Assembly: GCA_937944405.1 (NCBI GenBank)
Contig: CALDYR010000016.1
Span: forward strand, 29,307 to 93,306
DNA length: 64,000 bases
Origin: an uncultured Pirellulaceae bacterium
Lineage (GTDB): Bacteria; Planctomycetota; Planctomycetia; Pirellulales; Pirellulaceae
Reading direction: 5' to 3'
Numbering within the stretch: the first letter of the stretch is position 1; every line of letters starts with the position of its first letter. Under the pieces are notes generated by a model. The model had not been told where the DNA came from and made no database searches. It saw nothing but the letters and a program-made list of their open reading frames with translations. Below are positions 8,362 to 18,657 of this stretch, piece after piece. The position numbers and the translations under genes were made by a program.

Positions 8362-11300
8362 TTAGTAACCAAGCACCGGCGACAACCAGCGTTCAATCTC
8401 TTCCAACGGTTGCCCTTTGAGTTGCGCGTAGTGTTGGGCTTGGTCCTTGGTAATTTTGTTGATGGCAAAATAGCGCGATTCAGGATGTCCAAAGTACAAT
8501 CCGCTGACCGCCGCACCGGGCCACATCGCGAAGGATTCCGTTAAACGGATTCCCGTCGCTGCTTCAACTCCCATTAAATTCCAAAGCGTTTGCTTTTCGG
8601 TATGGTCTGGGCAAGCCGGATAGCCTGCCGCAGGACGGATGCCACGGTATTTTTCGGCGATCATTTCTTCGTTGGACAGGTTCTCGTTTTCGCCGAATCC
8701 CCAATCTTTCCGCGCCCGGTGATGCATCATTTCGGCAAACGCTTCGGCCAAGCGATCCGCCAGCGCCGAGACCATGATCGCGTTGTAATCGTCAAGTTCG
8801 TCACGATACTTCTGCGCCAGTTCATCGCAGCCATGGCCAGTGGTGACCGCAAAACCGCCGACGTAATCGGCTCGTCCGCTGTCCACAGGGGCCACGTAAT
8901 CGGCCAAGGAACGGAAATACTCGATGCCTTTGCGTTGCCACTGTTGCCGCAGCATATGGAAACGCGTCAATTCTTCTTTACGATCGTTATCGGTGTAAAG
9001 GATGATCGAATCGCCTTCAGAATTGGCGGGCCAAAACCCATAAATCGCACGCGCTGATAATTGTTTCTGGTCGATCAAACGATTAAGCATTTCCTGGGCG
9101 TCGGCAAAAAGTTTCGTCGCTTCTTCGCCGACGACTTTGTCGGTAAGGATCTTGGGATACTTGCCATGCAGTTCCCACGACTGAAAGAACGGTGACCAGT
9201 CGATGTATTCTGCAATTTCCGAAAGTTGGATCTCTTGGTCCACCGCCGGTAGATTCGCGTCCGCCGTTCCGATCGTCCGGACGCCGGTAAAGGCAGGCGT
9301 TGCGACGTGGATCGAATTCCAATCCGTCGGCCAGCGTTTGGCGAAGGCTTCTCCGTAGGGGACCAACGTCATTTGACGTTCTTCGTAACCGGCCACCAAT
9401 TTGTTTTGAAGTTTTGAATTTTCGGCAAGATAATCAGGACGCAAATCGGGGTTCATCAATTTATCAACGACGCCTACACTGCGAGACGCATCCAAAACGT
9501 GGACAACTCCGTGTTCGTACTGCGGAGCAATTTTCACTGCCGTGTGTTTATCGCTGGTCGTGGCGCCTCCGATCAACAGAGGCATCTTCATTCCCGTCCG
9601 TTTCATCTCTTTGGCGACATAGATCATTTCATCTAAAGATGGCGTGATCAATCCAGACAGGCCAATCATGTCGACGTCATGCTGGACGGCCGCTTTGAGG
9701 ATGTCGTCGCACGAAACCATCACGCCAAGGTCGATGACTTCATAGTTATTGCATCCCAACACAACGCCGACGATGTTTTTACCGATGTCGTGGACGTCGC
9801 CTTTGACCGTCGCCAGCAAGATTTTTCCGCGCGTGCTGTCTAGAGACACGCCGGCGTCGATTTTCTCCTGTTCCATGTACGGCAGCAAATGGGCGACCGC
9901 TTTCTTCATTACCCTTGCCGATTTGACGACTTGGGGAAGGAACATTTTGCCGCTGCCGAACAGATCGCCGACGACGGCCATCCCGTCCATCATGGGGCCT
10001 TCAATGATGGAAAGGCACTTGTCGTACTTCAGCCGCGCCTCTTCGGTGTCTTCGACGACGTACTTATCGATGCCTTTGACAAGTGCGTGGCCGAGCCGTC
10101 CTTCGACGGAGTCTTCCCGCCACGTGAGGTCTTCGGTGCTTCCTTTTTTCTTTTTGCTTTTGACCGTTTCGGCAAAATCTAACAAACGGTCGGTCGCGTC
10201 TGGGCGCCGATTGAGCAGAACGTCTTCGACATGTTCCAGCAAGTCCTTGGGGATTTCTTCGTAGATCTCAAGCTGCCCGGCGTTGACGATTCCCATGTCC
10301 AACCCCGCCTCGATCGCGTGGTATAAAAACGCCGCGTTGATCGCTTCACGCACCGTGTTGTTACCACGGAAGGAAAAACTGACATTGGAAACGCCGCCAG
10401 ATATTTTGGCGCCTGGGCAGATCTTTTTGATCGCCCGGGTGGCGTCAAAGAAATTCACCGCATAGTTGTCGTGTTCTTCCATTCCCGTGGCGATGGTCAA
10501 AATGTTGGGATCGAAGATGATGTCCTCTGGCGGGAATCCGACCTTCTCCACCAACAGGTCATAGGCGCGTTTGCAGACTTTGACTTTATCGTCGGTTTCA
10601 ACGGCTTGACCGGTTTCATCAAACGCCATCACAACCGCAGCGGCTCCGTACTGCCGCACCAATCGCGCCCGATGCAAGAATTCTTCTTCGCCCTCTTTTA
10701 GCGAAATCGAATTCACGATCGCTTTCCCTTGAACGGCTTTGAGCCCCGCTTCGATGACTTCCCAGCGCGAACTGTCGATCATCACCGGAACGGCGCTGAT
10801 GTCAGATTCCCCTGCAATCAATCGCAGGTAAGTCGTCATCGCTTCGACGCCGTCAAGCAACGCGTCGTCCATATTGATGTCGATCACCGCCGCCCCGCCC
10901 TGGACTTGATCCCGAGCCACTTCGACAGCCTCTTCCATTTTCCCCTCACGGACCAATCGCGCGAATTTGCGTGACCCGGTCACGTTGGTACGTTCGCCGA
11001 CCATGAGGAAATTTGCATCTTCGCGCAACGTCAGCGGCAACGAACCGGACAACCGCGTCAATGGTTTGATGTCGTTGGGTTTATGAGGTGGCACATTATG
11101 CACCGCCTCATAGATCGCTTTGATATGTGCCGGGGTCGTTCCGCAGCACCCCCCCACGATGTTCAGCCAACCGTTTTCGGCCCACTCTTTAATCGTGGCG
11201 GCCATCGGTTCGGGTTCAAGATCGAACTGGCCCATTTCGTTGGGCGTGCCGGCGTTGGGATGACAGCTGATGTAGCTCGTTGAGATCTTCGAAAGTTCTT

Positions 11301-12093
11301 CGATGTGCGACCGCATGATGTCCGGCCCTAGGGCGCAGTTCATGCCGACGCTGATCATGGGGAAGTGCGATACGCTGTGCCAGAACGCTTCGACGACTTG
11401 CCCCGAAACGAAGGTCGATCCGCTTTCGGCAAACGTTCCCGACACCATTACCGGAACCTGTCGCCCCGATTGGTTGAAGTACCGCGCGATCGCAAACAGA
11501 CATGCCTTGAGGTTCAGGGTGTCGATAACGGTTTCGGGAAAGAGGATATCGACGCCCGCTTCGACCAATGCTTTGACTTGGATGTAGTAGGATTCTTCCA
11601 TTTCGTCGAAAGTGATACCGCGATAGGCGGGGTCTTCGACTTTGGTGGAAATCGCGGTCTGCTGCGATGTGGGGCCGATCGAACCGGCGACAAAACGCGG
11701 CCGATCCGGAGTCAGGGCCGTGAATTCATCAGCCGCTTTTTTCGCATTGGCGACCGCCGCGAAATTGATCTCGGTGACGATGTCGGTTGGAAAGTCAAAA
11801 TCGGCAAGCCCAACCGGACTGGCATTGAAGGTGTTGGTCTCGATGATGTCGGCACCAGCCTCAAGATACTGACGATGGATCCCAATAATGGCTTCAGGGT
11901 TGGTCAGCCCGAACACATCGGTGCAGTTCTTAAGATCCTTGGGCCAGTCCTTGAAACGCTCCCCACGCACCTGCTGTTCGGTCAACTCCAGACCATAAAT
12001 CATCGATCCCATCGCTCCATCAAGAACCAGAATCTCTTTGGCGAGACGGTCGAGAAATAATTGGGACGCGTTGGTTTGCTCAATAACGGACAC
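8362..12093 (-). CDS. metH: Cobalamin-dependent methionine synthase
   Basis: A full-length (1243-residue) MetH, which transfers the methyl group of 5-methyltetrahydrofolate to homocysteine through cobalamin. All four modules are visible in order. The homocysteine domain (about 15-340) has the zinc cysteines in GMNCALG and GGCCGTTP. The pterin-binding domain (about 360-620) has [16 protein letters not shown] and [12 protein letters not shown]. The cobalamin domain (about 660-890) has the lower-ligand motif [10 protein letters not shown] and [11 protein letters not shown]. The C-terminal SAM-dependent reactivation domain (about 910-1235) ends in [13 protein letters not shown] and [17 protein letters not shown] sequences. 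No key residue is missing. It is monocistronic, convergent with the zinc-ribbon gene and divergent from the ParA-like gene. I looked for a cobalamin, SAM or SAH riboswitch in the 395-bp leader and saw none. Confidence 0.97.
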   Translation of the reverse strand: MSVIEQTNASQLFLDRLAKEILVLDGAMGSMIYGLELTEQQVRGERFKDWPKDLKNCTDVFGLTNPEAIIGIHRQYLEAGADIIETNTFNASPVGLADFDFPTDIVTEINFAAVANAKKAADEFTALTPDRPRFVAGSIGPTSQQTAISTKVEDPAYRGITFDEMEESYYIQVKALVEAGVDILFPETVIDTLNLKACLFAIARYFNQSGRQVPVMVSGTFAESGSTFVSGQVVEAFWHSVSHFPMISVGMNCALGPDIMRSHIEELSKISTSYISCHPNAGTPNEMGQFDLEPEPMAATIKEWAENGWLNIVGGCCGTTPAHIKAIYEAVHNVPPHKPNDIKPLTRLSGSLPLTLREDANFLMVGERTNVTGSRKFARLVREGKMEEAVEVARDQVQGGAAVIDINMDDALLDGVEAMTTYLRLIAGESDISAVPVMIDSSRWEVIEAGLKAVQGKAIVNSISLKEGEEEFLHRARLVRQYGAAAVVMAFDETGQAVETDDKVKVCKRAYDLLVEKVGFPPEDIIFDPNILTIATGMEEHDNYAVNFFDATRAIKKICPGAKISGGVSNVSFSFRGNNTVREAINAAFLYHAIEAGLDMGIVNAGQLEIYEEIPKDLLEHVEDVLLNRRPDATDRLLDFAETVKSKKKKGSTEDLTWREDSVEGRLGHALVKGIDKYVVEDTEEARLKYDKCLSIIEGPMMDGMAVVGDLFGSGKMFLPQVVKSARVMKKAVAHLLPYMEQEKIDAGVSLDSTRGKILLATVKGDVHDIGKNIVGVVLGCNNYEVIDLGVMVSCDDILKAAVQHDVDMIGLSGLITPSLDEMIYVAKEMKRTGMKMPLLIGGATTSDKHTAVKIAPQYEHGVVHVLDASRSVGVVDKLMNPDLRPDYLAENSKLQNKLVAGYEERQMTLVPYGEAFAKRWPTDWNSIHVATPAFTGVRTIGTADANLPAVDQEIQLSEIAEYIDWSPFFQSWELHGKYPKILTDKVVGEEATKLFADAQEMLNRLIDQKQLSARAIYGFWPANSEGDSIILYTDNDRKEELTRFHMLRQQWQRKGIEYFRSLADYVAPVDSGRADYVGGFAVTTGHGCDELAQKYRDELDDYNAIMVSALADRLAEAFAEMMHHRARKDWGFGENENLSNEEMIAEKYRGIRPAAGYPACPDHTEKQTLWNLMGVEAATGIRLTESFAMWPGAAVSGLYFGHPESRYFAINKITKDQAQHYAQLKGQPLEEIERWLSPVLGY

Positions 12094-12488
12094 GGGCGAT
12101 CTCAGATTTGGTAGGTTAGTTGTTTTAGGCTGATTCCTATCGGCCTTACAAAGTAATTGGTAAACCGCTTTTCGCGACCCGAAAGCAGCTCATAGGGAAC
12201 GTTTATCGGGGAAATTCTGCATTTACGCGACTTCAGGATCCTCGATTCGCGTTGTGTAACCGAATCCGATTGCTTGGGCTGGGATAATCCGCATCCAATT
12301 GGCGCGGCTAACATTGCCCCGTCCACCGGAATGTGCTAATTATCTCACCGAGGCAGCCGAATTGGCCCTTGCGGCGAATTTTGAACACCGCACCTTTACC
12401 GGATAATTTATCTACCGCTCAAGATAATCACAACCGGAACCGATTCATTTGGATACGCATTACTCCCAATAACAGCGGAATTTTGGTC
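12094..12488. other. Divergent intergenic region metH / ParA-like gene
   Basis: A 395-bp region holding the leaders of two divergent genes. I see no riboswitch core, no strong -35/-10 pair with correct spacing and no hairpin terminator. The plus-strand frame is open back to 12333 but that part reads like untranslated sequence. Confidence 0.4.
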
Positions 12489-13985
12489 ATGGAACCGACA
12501 TCTACCCCCCCTTCATCTCCTTCTTTACCCAGCGACGTCGAAGCGACACACGCCAGAATCAATCAAAAGCGACGCCAACGCGCCGATTCGTTAGCGACAC
12601 GGTCAGTGCAAAACGCTGACGGCACTGTCGATATGCGGCTCGATGCTTCCCATTCCAGCGTGCCAGCACCCTATACCCGCGCCGAACGCTTGCAAAGTTT
12701 CGTCGAACAGTTGCGTTCGACCAATCAAGCGGCGGTTGCGAAAACGGCCACGCTGCGTCCTCCTGCGGGGACCGAAATTCTGAATCGGGCAGCGTTGCTC
12801 AAAGCGCGTTATGATCGACTCGATGGCCCCCCCGCTCCAAGGCAGGCCGCCCAACGCAAAGCCAATCAAGATATTGCCGCCGCGATCGAGGCCCTCGACG
12901 CCTCTCGGAAACGCTATGCAGAACTGGTCGCCGAAGAGAAACTAGGCCCCGAACACGAAGCAATCGCTTACTCCAGCGACCTAGCGTCGACCAAGGAAGA
13001 TTTGGTCGCTTCCATTTCCGCAGCGATCGCAACGGTGCTGACCGATTTGCAAATCGACCCGCAGGCCCAACCGCTGGATCTTTCACTGGCAGACGTCGCT
13101 TTTGCGGAACCAGAACCAGAGCCCAAATCCTCGACCCCTATTTCGCCCCAGCCTATTTCCCCCCAGCAACCGCTCCCCCCAACAGCCCCTTCACTGCCCG
13201 ATGGCGCTCAAGCGGCGATCGAGAATTCGGCTGAAAACCTTTCTCAGGTACCAGTTCCCTCAGAATCGCAAAACGCTAAACAAGACACCTTAGACTTGGT
13301 CGACTCTGAAGTCTTCAACGTTGGGGCATTCATCTCCGTTGACGTTGCCGCTTGGGATGTTGAGAAATTTGTTTGGCCGATGATCATTGACCAATTCTTG
13401 GATGTCGGCGAACAAGCAATCAGTCGGTTGGCGAATTTCGCCCTCGATATTCTCGACGGTAGCCAACACCGGTTGGCCATCACCAGCCTCCGTCGGGGCG
13501 CCGGAGCCTCGACGATCGCCTGTTCGATCGCGCGATGGTCTGCCCACATGAAAAAACGAGTCCTTTTAGTGGACGCGAATTTGGCCAACCCTTCTTTGGC
13601 CGCATCGATCGGACTGGGGCCAGACATTAGTTGGGTCAACGCAGTGCGGGAGTCGCTGGACGCTTCCGAAGCAATTATCCGTTGCAAATCGACCGGTGTT
13701 TGCGTCATGCCGCTGGGGGCGATTTCTGACCGCGGTGTACTACCGTCGATGTTGTTGGATCAGTTGGGGGAATTACTTCGCAGCGTCGAACATTCCTTCG
13801 ATTTGATCATCCTAGACGTCGGCGTCGCGGAGACACTGCCGACCGAACTGTCAGCCAGCCAGCATTTAATTGATGCGGCGATGATCGTAGATTCCAATGT
13901 CGCCTCGGAACCGTTCCGGCAAACCAAAGATGAATTGCTAAAGTTTGGGATCACAAAGTTCGTTGCAGCACAGAACTCGATTTAG
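12489..13985 (+). CDS. ParA/BY-kinase-like P-loop ATPase
   Basis: About 498 residues from ATG 12489 (MEPTSTPPSSPSLPSD). The first 300 residues are polar, Ala/Glu/Pro-rich with a likely coiled-coil segment and a proline-rich linker. The C-terminal 170 residues form a MinD/ParA/CpsD-type nucleotide-binding domain: RLAITSLRRGAGASTIACSI (Walker A variant without the usual lysine pattern of GKGGxGKT), KKRVLLVDANLANPSLAA (Walker A' like), and FDLIILDVG (Walker B). This resembles the cytoplasmic domain of tyrosine-kinase-like regulators of exopolysaccharide export, but no C-terminal tyrosine cluster is present. The next gene, 51 bp downstream, is a GT-C glycosyltransferase, which fits a role in envelope polysaccharide assembly (inference). 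Confidence 0.65.
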   Translation: MEPTSTPPSSPSLPSDVEATHARINQKRRQRADSLATRSVQNADGTVDMRLDASHSSVPAPYTRAERLQSFVEQLRSTNQAAVAKTATLRPPAGTEILNRAALLKARYDRLDGPPAPRQAAQRKANQDIAAAIEALDASRKRYAELVAEEKLGPEHEAIAYSSDLASTKEDLVASISAAIATVLTDLQIDPQAQPLDLSLADVAFAEPEPEPKSSTPISPQPISPQQPLPPTAPSLPDGAQAAIENSAENLSQVPVPSESQNAKQDTLDLVDSEVFNVGAFISVDVAAWDVEKFVWPMIIDQFLDVGEQAISRLANFALDILDGSQHRLAITSLRRGAGASTIACSIARWSAHMKKRVLLVDANLANPSLAASIGLGPDISWVNAVRESLDASEAIIRCKSTGVCVMPLGAISDRGVLPSMLLDQLGELLRSVEHSFDLIILDVGVAETLPTELSASQHLIDAAMIVDSNVASEPFRQTKDELLKFGITKFVAAQNSI

Positions 13986-14036
13986 AAAATGCGTCCCACC
14001 AATCAAGGTGCCGTTTGACGACGTGGCGTTGAAATC

Positions 14037-15641
14037 ATGGCCTCTCAACCTGTTGATGTTTTGGCCGCAAACGCCGCCCCCACGTCGTCACTGGGCCGAT
14101 CCATCGTACTGGTTGTCGCGATCTGCCTGCTGTTGCTCGGCGGCGTGTTTCGTGCCACCGCCGTTGGGGATCACCTGTGGCTGGATGAACAACACACCGC
14201 TTGGGTCGCCAAAGGCGACCTGACGGACGTGGCGCGGCGTGCCGCTGCCGGGAACCAAACGCCGCTGTATTTCTATGCCGTATGGGCCGCTTTAAAGGTC
14301 GGCGGTGTATCTGCCCCGGCTCTTCGATTGCCGGGGTTGGTGTGTGGTATGGCGCTGATGACGATCGTGCCGATCTTAGTTTACCGCAGGACCAGTTCAA
14401 CCGCCGCGCTGTTGTTGGTGGCTGCATTTTTTGCGTTTGACTACGATTGCGTTTTCTACACCAGTGAAGCGCGCCCCTACGTCATGGTGCAATTGCTGGG
14501 GGGCGTACAAGCGATCGTTTTCTTCGATTGGGTGTCGGCTATGTTTAACCTTGGCGTCGCAAGCTCCCTCAAACGCAGCCTTGCCACCGCCGTGTTAGCG
14601 GCGCTGATCTTCTACACCCATCCTACGGGAATGCTGTTAATGAGCGCTGAACTAATTTTCGTGTGCGCCGTCTGCGTTTGGCGGCAGTCTTTCCCCTGGA
14701 GACCGTTGATCGCAACAGCCAGTTTTTGCGGCGTTCTGGTTTCACCTGGAATCGCGCTGATCGGTTTCCTTTGGCAACGCCGTGAAAATTGGACAGCGGT
14801 GTCCGACGTCGACAATGTCTTCATGAGTCTAATTTACGCTGTCGCGCTAATGATGTTGCTGCCCCTAGCGATGCTGTTGATAGACCGTTGGAAGGATCGC
14901 ACCCGCCCCCCCAGCCGCGGTCGACCTGAACGTCCGTGGTTAGAACTGGCGTTTGTCGCGTGTTGGGCCATCGTTCCCAAACTGATGATCGTTGTTCTTG
15001 ACGCAGTTGGCTGGGTCTCCCTAGCGATCGATCGGTACGCAATCGTGGGCGCGATTGCGTTTCCTCTGTTCGCCGCGTTGGCGATTTCGTCAGTACGCAA
15101 CGATGCACTAAAATGGAGCGTCGCACTTGCGATCGTCGGAGCAATCGCCTGCACTTCCCAAGTGCCGCAGCAGCTGCAATCGGGAGGGTTTCGCCACGAA
15201 AACTGGCACCAGGTTGTAGCAATCATCAACCGTGAGGATGAATCGTTGCCCGTGTTCTTAGTGGCAAATTTGATCGAAGACAGGTGGGCACAGACCGATC
15301 AGACCGACGGTTTTCAGCAGTATCTGAAATTTCCATTACAGGGGATTCCCGAAGTCATATCGCCCAAACGGATTGTCGCGCGTCCCTCACAAGGTGAAAT
15401 TTTTTCGCCTGACAACATAAGAGCGCTGGTTGAACATGACGGCGGTTTAGTGGTCATACGGGAGGCCGAAGTCTATCGTGACGCGATTCGGCTTGAGATT
15501 ACCGCCGCGTTACAATCGCATCCGCAAACCAAGTCAGCGCTGCTGTTCGCCGCCCCCATTGAGCGTCCGTCCCCCAACAACGTCCACCTATTTTTGATCA
15601 AGCTCCCTACTGATCAAGATGCTTCGGTGTCGCCGCTGTGA
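14037..15641 (+). CDS. GT-C (family 39-like) membrane glycosyltransferase
   Basis: A 534-residue polytopic protein. After the first membrane segment (SIVLVVAICLLLLGGVFRA) the first loop carries the DE dyad of GT-C enzymes (LWLDEQHTAW, D50-E51), followed by GNQTPLYFYAVWAALK, a typical ArnT/PMT-like segment. About ten more hydrophobic helices follow, then a soluble C-terminal tail of about 120 residues. Such enzymes move a sugar from a polyprenyl-phosphate donor to a lipid, protein or glycan on the outer face of the inner membrane. The acceptor cannot be inferred. Pairing with the ParA-like ATPase gene suggests a polysaccharide or glycoprotein function. Confidence 0.75.
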   Translation: MASQPVDVLAANAAPTSSLGRSIVLVVAICLLLLGGVFRATAVGDHLWLDEQHTAWVAKGDLTDVARRAAAGNQTPLYFYAVWAALKVGGVSAPALRLPGLVCGMALMTIVPILVYRRTSSTAALLLVAAFFAFDYDCVFYTSEARPYVMVQLLGGVQAIVFFDWVSAMFNLGVASSLKRSLATAVLAALIFYTHPTGMLLMSAELIFVCAVCVWRQSFPWRPLIATASFCGVLVSPGIALIGFLWQRRENWTAVSDVDNVFMSLIYAVALMMLLPLAMLLIDRWKDRTRPPSRGRPERPWLELAFVACWAIVPKLMIVVLDAVGWVSLAIDRYAIVGAIAFPLFAALAISSVRNDALKWSVALAIVGAIACTSQVPQQLQSGGFRHENWHQVVAIINREDESLPVFLVANLIEDRWAQTDQTDGFQQYLKFPLQGIPEVISPKRIVARPSQGEIFSPDNIRALVEHDGGLVVIREAEVYRDAIRLEITAALQSHPQTKSALLFAAPIERPSPNNVHLFLIKLPTDQDASVSPL

Positions 15642-15785
15642 AACTGATTGAAGCGATTTACATGTCGCCAATGAACCTGAATTTCGCGGTGGAAGGGTCT
15701 ACGATGTTTCGAAACGGGATTTATTGTGTCACCGCACAATTTAACCGATCTCAGGCCGCCTCAGGATACTCGGGGCCCCTCATAC

Positions 15786-15840
15786 AAACGGCTGATAAAC
15801 GGCTGATCTGAACAACCCTGATCTGAACAACCCTAATCTT
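15786..15840. repeat. Intergenic repeat with two nested tandem duplications
   Basis: The 11-mer AAACGGCTGAT occurs twice (15786-15796, 15797-15807), and the 15-mer TGATCTGAACAACCC occurs twice (15804-15818, 15819-15833). The joined sequence 15797-15818 is identical over 22 bases to 52711-52732, so this is a copy of a dispersed intergenic element. Confidence 0.7.
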
Positions 15841-15850
15841 CAACTCTAAC

Positions 15851-16141
15851 AATCCATCCCAATTCATCGTTCTGGCGCTTTGCGGTACCATCTGCTACTG
15901 TGGAACTTGGGAAGATATTGAAGACTTTGGTAAGGAGCGCCAAGAATGGCTCGGCAAGTGACTTGAACTCAAGAACGGAATTCCCGGCCATGACACCAGG
16001 GCGCGGGTGATATCCCGACTCGATACCGCAGCTTTCTTCACCTGCTTACAGCAGTGGATAGATCGCCTCCAACTGGATCTCAAGGGGCGCGGTGTTCACA
16101 TCGACGGCAAGGACACTGGAGCGAAAAACGGGCGTCGAGCA
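15851..16141 (+). pseudogene. ISAs1-family transposase remnant
   Basis: Translated in one frame this stretch gives FIVLALCGTICYCGTWEDIE, then DFGKERQEWLGK, a TGA stop (15958-15960 region), then LELKNGIPGHDTRARVISRL and GVHIDGKD. The order and spacing match the N-terminal half of ISAs1 / H-repeat-associated transposases (LCGA-W-IEEFGK-WL, LPNGIPSHDTFGRVF, IAIDGK). Only about 95 of some 370 residues remain. It lacks a start, has an internal stop and is cut off just before the end of the nucleoside hydrolase gene. It is therefore a decayed fragment without function. No inverted terminal repeats or target duplications were found. It sits next to the 15.8-kb repeat, suggesting that this gap collects inserted DNA. 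Confidence 0.75.
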
Positions 16142-16150
16142 CTTTGGCGT

Positions 16151-17098
16151 CTACGGAGATTCTTGGTTGCTGCTGGTAACCAATTGGTCGATTACAAATT
16201 GGTAGGCCGCGTCGGCGCGTAGTTCAACTGCGATGTCGACGTTGGGCCGCCATTCAGGGTGAGGGCGACGGTCGAGAACTAACGCGCCGCGCGTCAATTC
16301 GCCCTGCCCTTCTACGTCTGCGGCCATGGTTTCGAATGCGAACAGTTGAGGTTCCAACAGCGCCAGCGCTCCGATCGCCGCGTTCAGCGGGATGCTCTCC
16401 TGCCCAAGTTGCTGACGAAAAGCACGGAACGCAAACGGTAAAATCTGACGCAGGAAATCTCCCACCCGCGTTGAATCCGATGGTAAATCATCCATCAACC
16501 CAAACCCAAAGCTCACTTGTTCAGTGGTGTCCAAGGTCAGGAGAATCGTCGCCGCTTTTGATCTGAGCACTTCCTTTGCGCTGACCGGGTCAAAATAAAA
16601 GTTAAATTCAGCCGCCGGGGTTACATTACCTTTGGCGATCATGCTGCCACCGGTAAGGATGATGCGGTCGACTAAAGATACCAAGGTCGGGTCACGGCGA
16701 AAGGCGCGAGCGACGTTGGTCAGCGGGCCGAGGCAGAGGATAGATACTTCGTCTGGATTGGCGCGGAGAATGTCTCCAATGAGTTTCTCAGATTGATGGC
16801 CGCGTTGGAGTTGCGACACTTCAAAATCGGAGTTTCCCAACCCATCGGCACCGTAAAGATACTTTGTGTCCACCGGTGGCGCGTCGGGGGTGGGCGACGC
16901 GGTGCCCAAACGAGGATAGCGAACGGGGTCAAGTTCCGCGATGATCGCTTGCAAATTGTGGTTGGCTTGGCCGGCAGTTACGCAGCCTTCGGTCGCGGTT
17001 ACGGCCAGTACCTCAAATCGCGTATCGAACAGCATCATGCACAAAGCGACCGCGTCGTCGATGCCCATATCGCAGTCGATGATGACTTTCCGAGCCAT
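16151..17098 (-). CDS. Inosine-uridine-type nucleoside hydrolase
   Basis: A 315-residue protein of the IunH/RihA family, which splits the N-glycosidic bond of ribonucleosides in salvage. The signature calcium and ribose-binding aspartate cluster is near the N-terminus (KVIIDCDMGIDDAVAL; D8, D10, D14, D15). LCLGPLTNVARAF and IILTGGSMIAKGNVTPAAEFN match the conserved central motifs; the asparagine pair AEFN binds ribose. The length is normal. Substrate preference cannot be read from sequence. It is divergent from trpD with a 272-bp gap. Its 3' end abuts the transposase remnant. Confidence 0.9.
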   Translation of the reverse strand: MARKVIIDCDMGIDDAVALCMMLFDTRFEVLAVTATEGCVTAGQANHNLQAIIAELDPVRYPRLGTASPTPDAPPVDTKYLYGADGLGNSDFEVSQLQRGHQSEKLIGDILRANPDEVSILCLGPLTNVARAFRRDPTLVSLVDRIILTGGSMIAKGNVTPAAEFNFYFDPVSAKEVLRSKAATILLTLDTTEQVSFGFGLMDDLPSDSTRVGDFLRQILPFAFRAFRQQLGQESIPLNAAIGALALLEPQLFAFETMAADVEGQGELTRGALVLDRRPHPEWRPNVDIAVELRADAAYQFVIDQLVTSSNQESP

Positions 17099-17370
17099 GA
17101 AATGATTCCAAATCTCTGTTAATGTGTGGCGGATCGTTCCAGATCGAGTTTGAAACTTGGCCTTTTGTGTGGTGTCCTCCGGATTTTAGTAGCCGTTGTT
17201 GGGCCAAACAAGGGAAAAACCTCATTCTCTCACGCCAATCGGGCTCGAATTTGCTAAACTGATGGGACTGGCGTGGCTGCGCTTCTTTTTGGTTTCCTTT
17301 TTAGGACGCATAGAATTTGCCCGGCCGATGCTGCAATCCCCGAAAGCGATTTTTGAAAACGGAGCCAGAC

Positions 17371-18381
17371 TTGATCCGCGAGTCGACGAAAAATATCAAA
17401 GAAGGCAATTCTCTGCCTTTGTCCGAAATGACAGAAGTGATGGATTCCATCATAGGTGGCCAATGCAAAGACGCTGAGATAAAAGCGTTTTTAGTCGCGT
17501 TACATGAAAAAGGTGAAACGTCTGACGAATTGGCGGGCGCCGCGCTGTCGCTGCGAAAGCACATGACGGCGATTCGAACCTACCGAGAAAATGTGGTCGA
17601 CACGTGTGGTACCGGTGGCGGGAAAACCGGAACCTTCAACATCAGCACCGCTGCGGCCTTGGTCGCCGCGTCAGCCGGTGCGTCGGTGGCGAAGCACGGC
17701 AATCGCCGGTCGACCAGCCTTTCAGGGTCGGCCGACGTGCTGGAAGAATTAGGGGTCAATGTTGATTGCAAGGTCGAGATCGTTGAGAAATGCTTGAATA
17801 CTCTAGGGATCTGTTTTTGTTATGCGCCGTTGTTTCATCCCGCGGTGAAAGAAGTGGCCAAAATCCGCAAAAAACTGGGCCATCCGACCATATTTAATCT
17901 CATTGGCCCATTGTGTAATCCAGTCAACGCTCCGTTTCAATTGCTTGGGGCAGGTCTGGGGTCAACCCGCGCGGTGCTTGCCGAAACGTTAGCGAAATTG
18001 GGTACCGAGCGATCGGTGGTCGTGCATTCGCGCGGTGGGCTCGGCGAGATATCGGTGTCCGACGTGACTGACGTTTCAGAGGTACTGGGCACGCAAGTCC
18101 GGCAGGGCGAATTGGCTCCAGTGGATTTTGGGTTGGAAACGAGCAGCATTAAATTGCTGAGAGCCAACAGTCCCAGTGAAAGTGCGGATGTGATCCGCCG
18201 GATCATCGACGGGCAGTTGGGCCCGCAGCGCGACGTGGTGGTGGCCAATGCCGCCGCCGCGTTGTGGATCTCGGGAATTACTGACGGTTTGTTGGCCGGT
18301 GCCGAACGTTGTGCACGGGCTATTGACAACGGACAAACGAAAGAAATTTTAGCCGAATTAGTCGAAATGTCGAACAAATAA
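17371..18381 (+). CDS. trpD: Anthranilate phosphoribosyltransferase
   Basis: TrpD joins anthranilate to PRPP in tryptophan synthesis. From TTG 17371 the protein has 336 residues, the family norm. The choice rests on GGAG at 17361-17364 and on the alignment of the N-terminal helix (PLSEMTEVMDSIIGG). The frame is open 18 codons further up, but that extra part does not look like TrpD. Motifs are DTCGTGGGKTGTFNISTA (residues 77-94, PRPP and magnesium site), KHGNRRSTS and FNLIGPLCNP. No other trp gene is nearby, so the pathway is dispersed, as in many planctomycetes. A 33-residue basic protein gene follows 154 bp downstream. Confidence 0.95.
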   Translation: MIRESTKNIKEGNSLPLSEMTEVMDSIIGGQCKDAEIKAFLVALHEKGETSDELAGAALSLRKHMTAIRTYRENVVDTCGTGGGKTGTFNISTAAALVAASAGASVAKHGNRRSTSLSGSADVLEELGVNVDCKVEIVEKCLNTLGICFCYAPLFHPAVKEVAKIRKKLGHPTIFNLIGPLCNPVNAPFQLLGAGLGSTRAVLAETLAKLGTERSVVVHSRGGLGEISVSDVTDVSEVLGTQVRQGELAPVDFGLETSSIKLLRANSPSESADVIRRIIDGQLGPQRDVVVANAAAALWISGITDGLLAGAERCARAIDNGQTKEILAELVEMSNK

Positions 18382-18535
18382 ACGTTTGAATAATCCGCAA
18401 TCCCTTGCTTTATGCCCCAGAAAAGCCCTTTTGGCGGCGAAGCAGTGTTGTTATTCTATCGCCATCTCGACCAGTTGCTCGGTTTGAGAAATAGCTGAGA
18501 GCATCCCCACAAAAATTTGATTTAACGAGGACATC

Positions 18536-18637
18536 ATGGCCAAACCAAGCCACAAAGTTAAGAAAGCTAATCACGGCAAACGCCCAGCGAACAACCGTGG
18601 ACGCAAAATCAAGAACAAGAAGATCAAGACTCCGTAG
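18536..18637 (+). CDS. 33-residue highly basic protein (ribosomal-protein-like)
   Basis: ATG 18536 to TAG 18635-18637 encodes MAKPSHKVKKANHGKRPANN then RGRKIKNKKIKTP, with 15 Lys/Arg in 33 residues. A good Shine-Dalgarno (GAGGA, 18527-18531) lies five bases ahead. The composition resembles tiny ribosome-associated proteins such as bTHX, but I cannot align it to a named family. It is too short for ordinary gene callers. The likely role in rRNA binding is an inference from charge alone. Confidence 0.6.
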   Translation: MAKPSHKVKKANHGKRPANNRGRKIKNKKIKTP

Positions 18638-18657
18638 TCCTCTCTAATGGTTATTCC

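Noticed and set aside
11365..12060. 231-codon plus-strand ORF inside metH
   Set aside because: Antisense shadow of a certain gene; composition is the complement of MetH codons.
12094..12488. Cobalamin or SAM riboswitch in front of metH
   Set aside because: Searched for; no conserved core or terminator/anti-terminator pair is visible.
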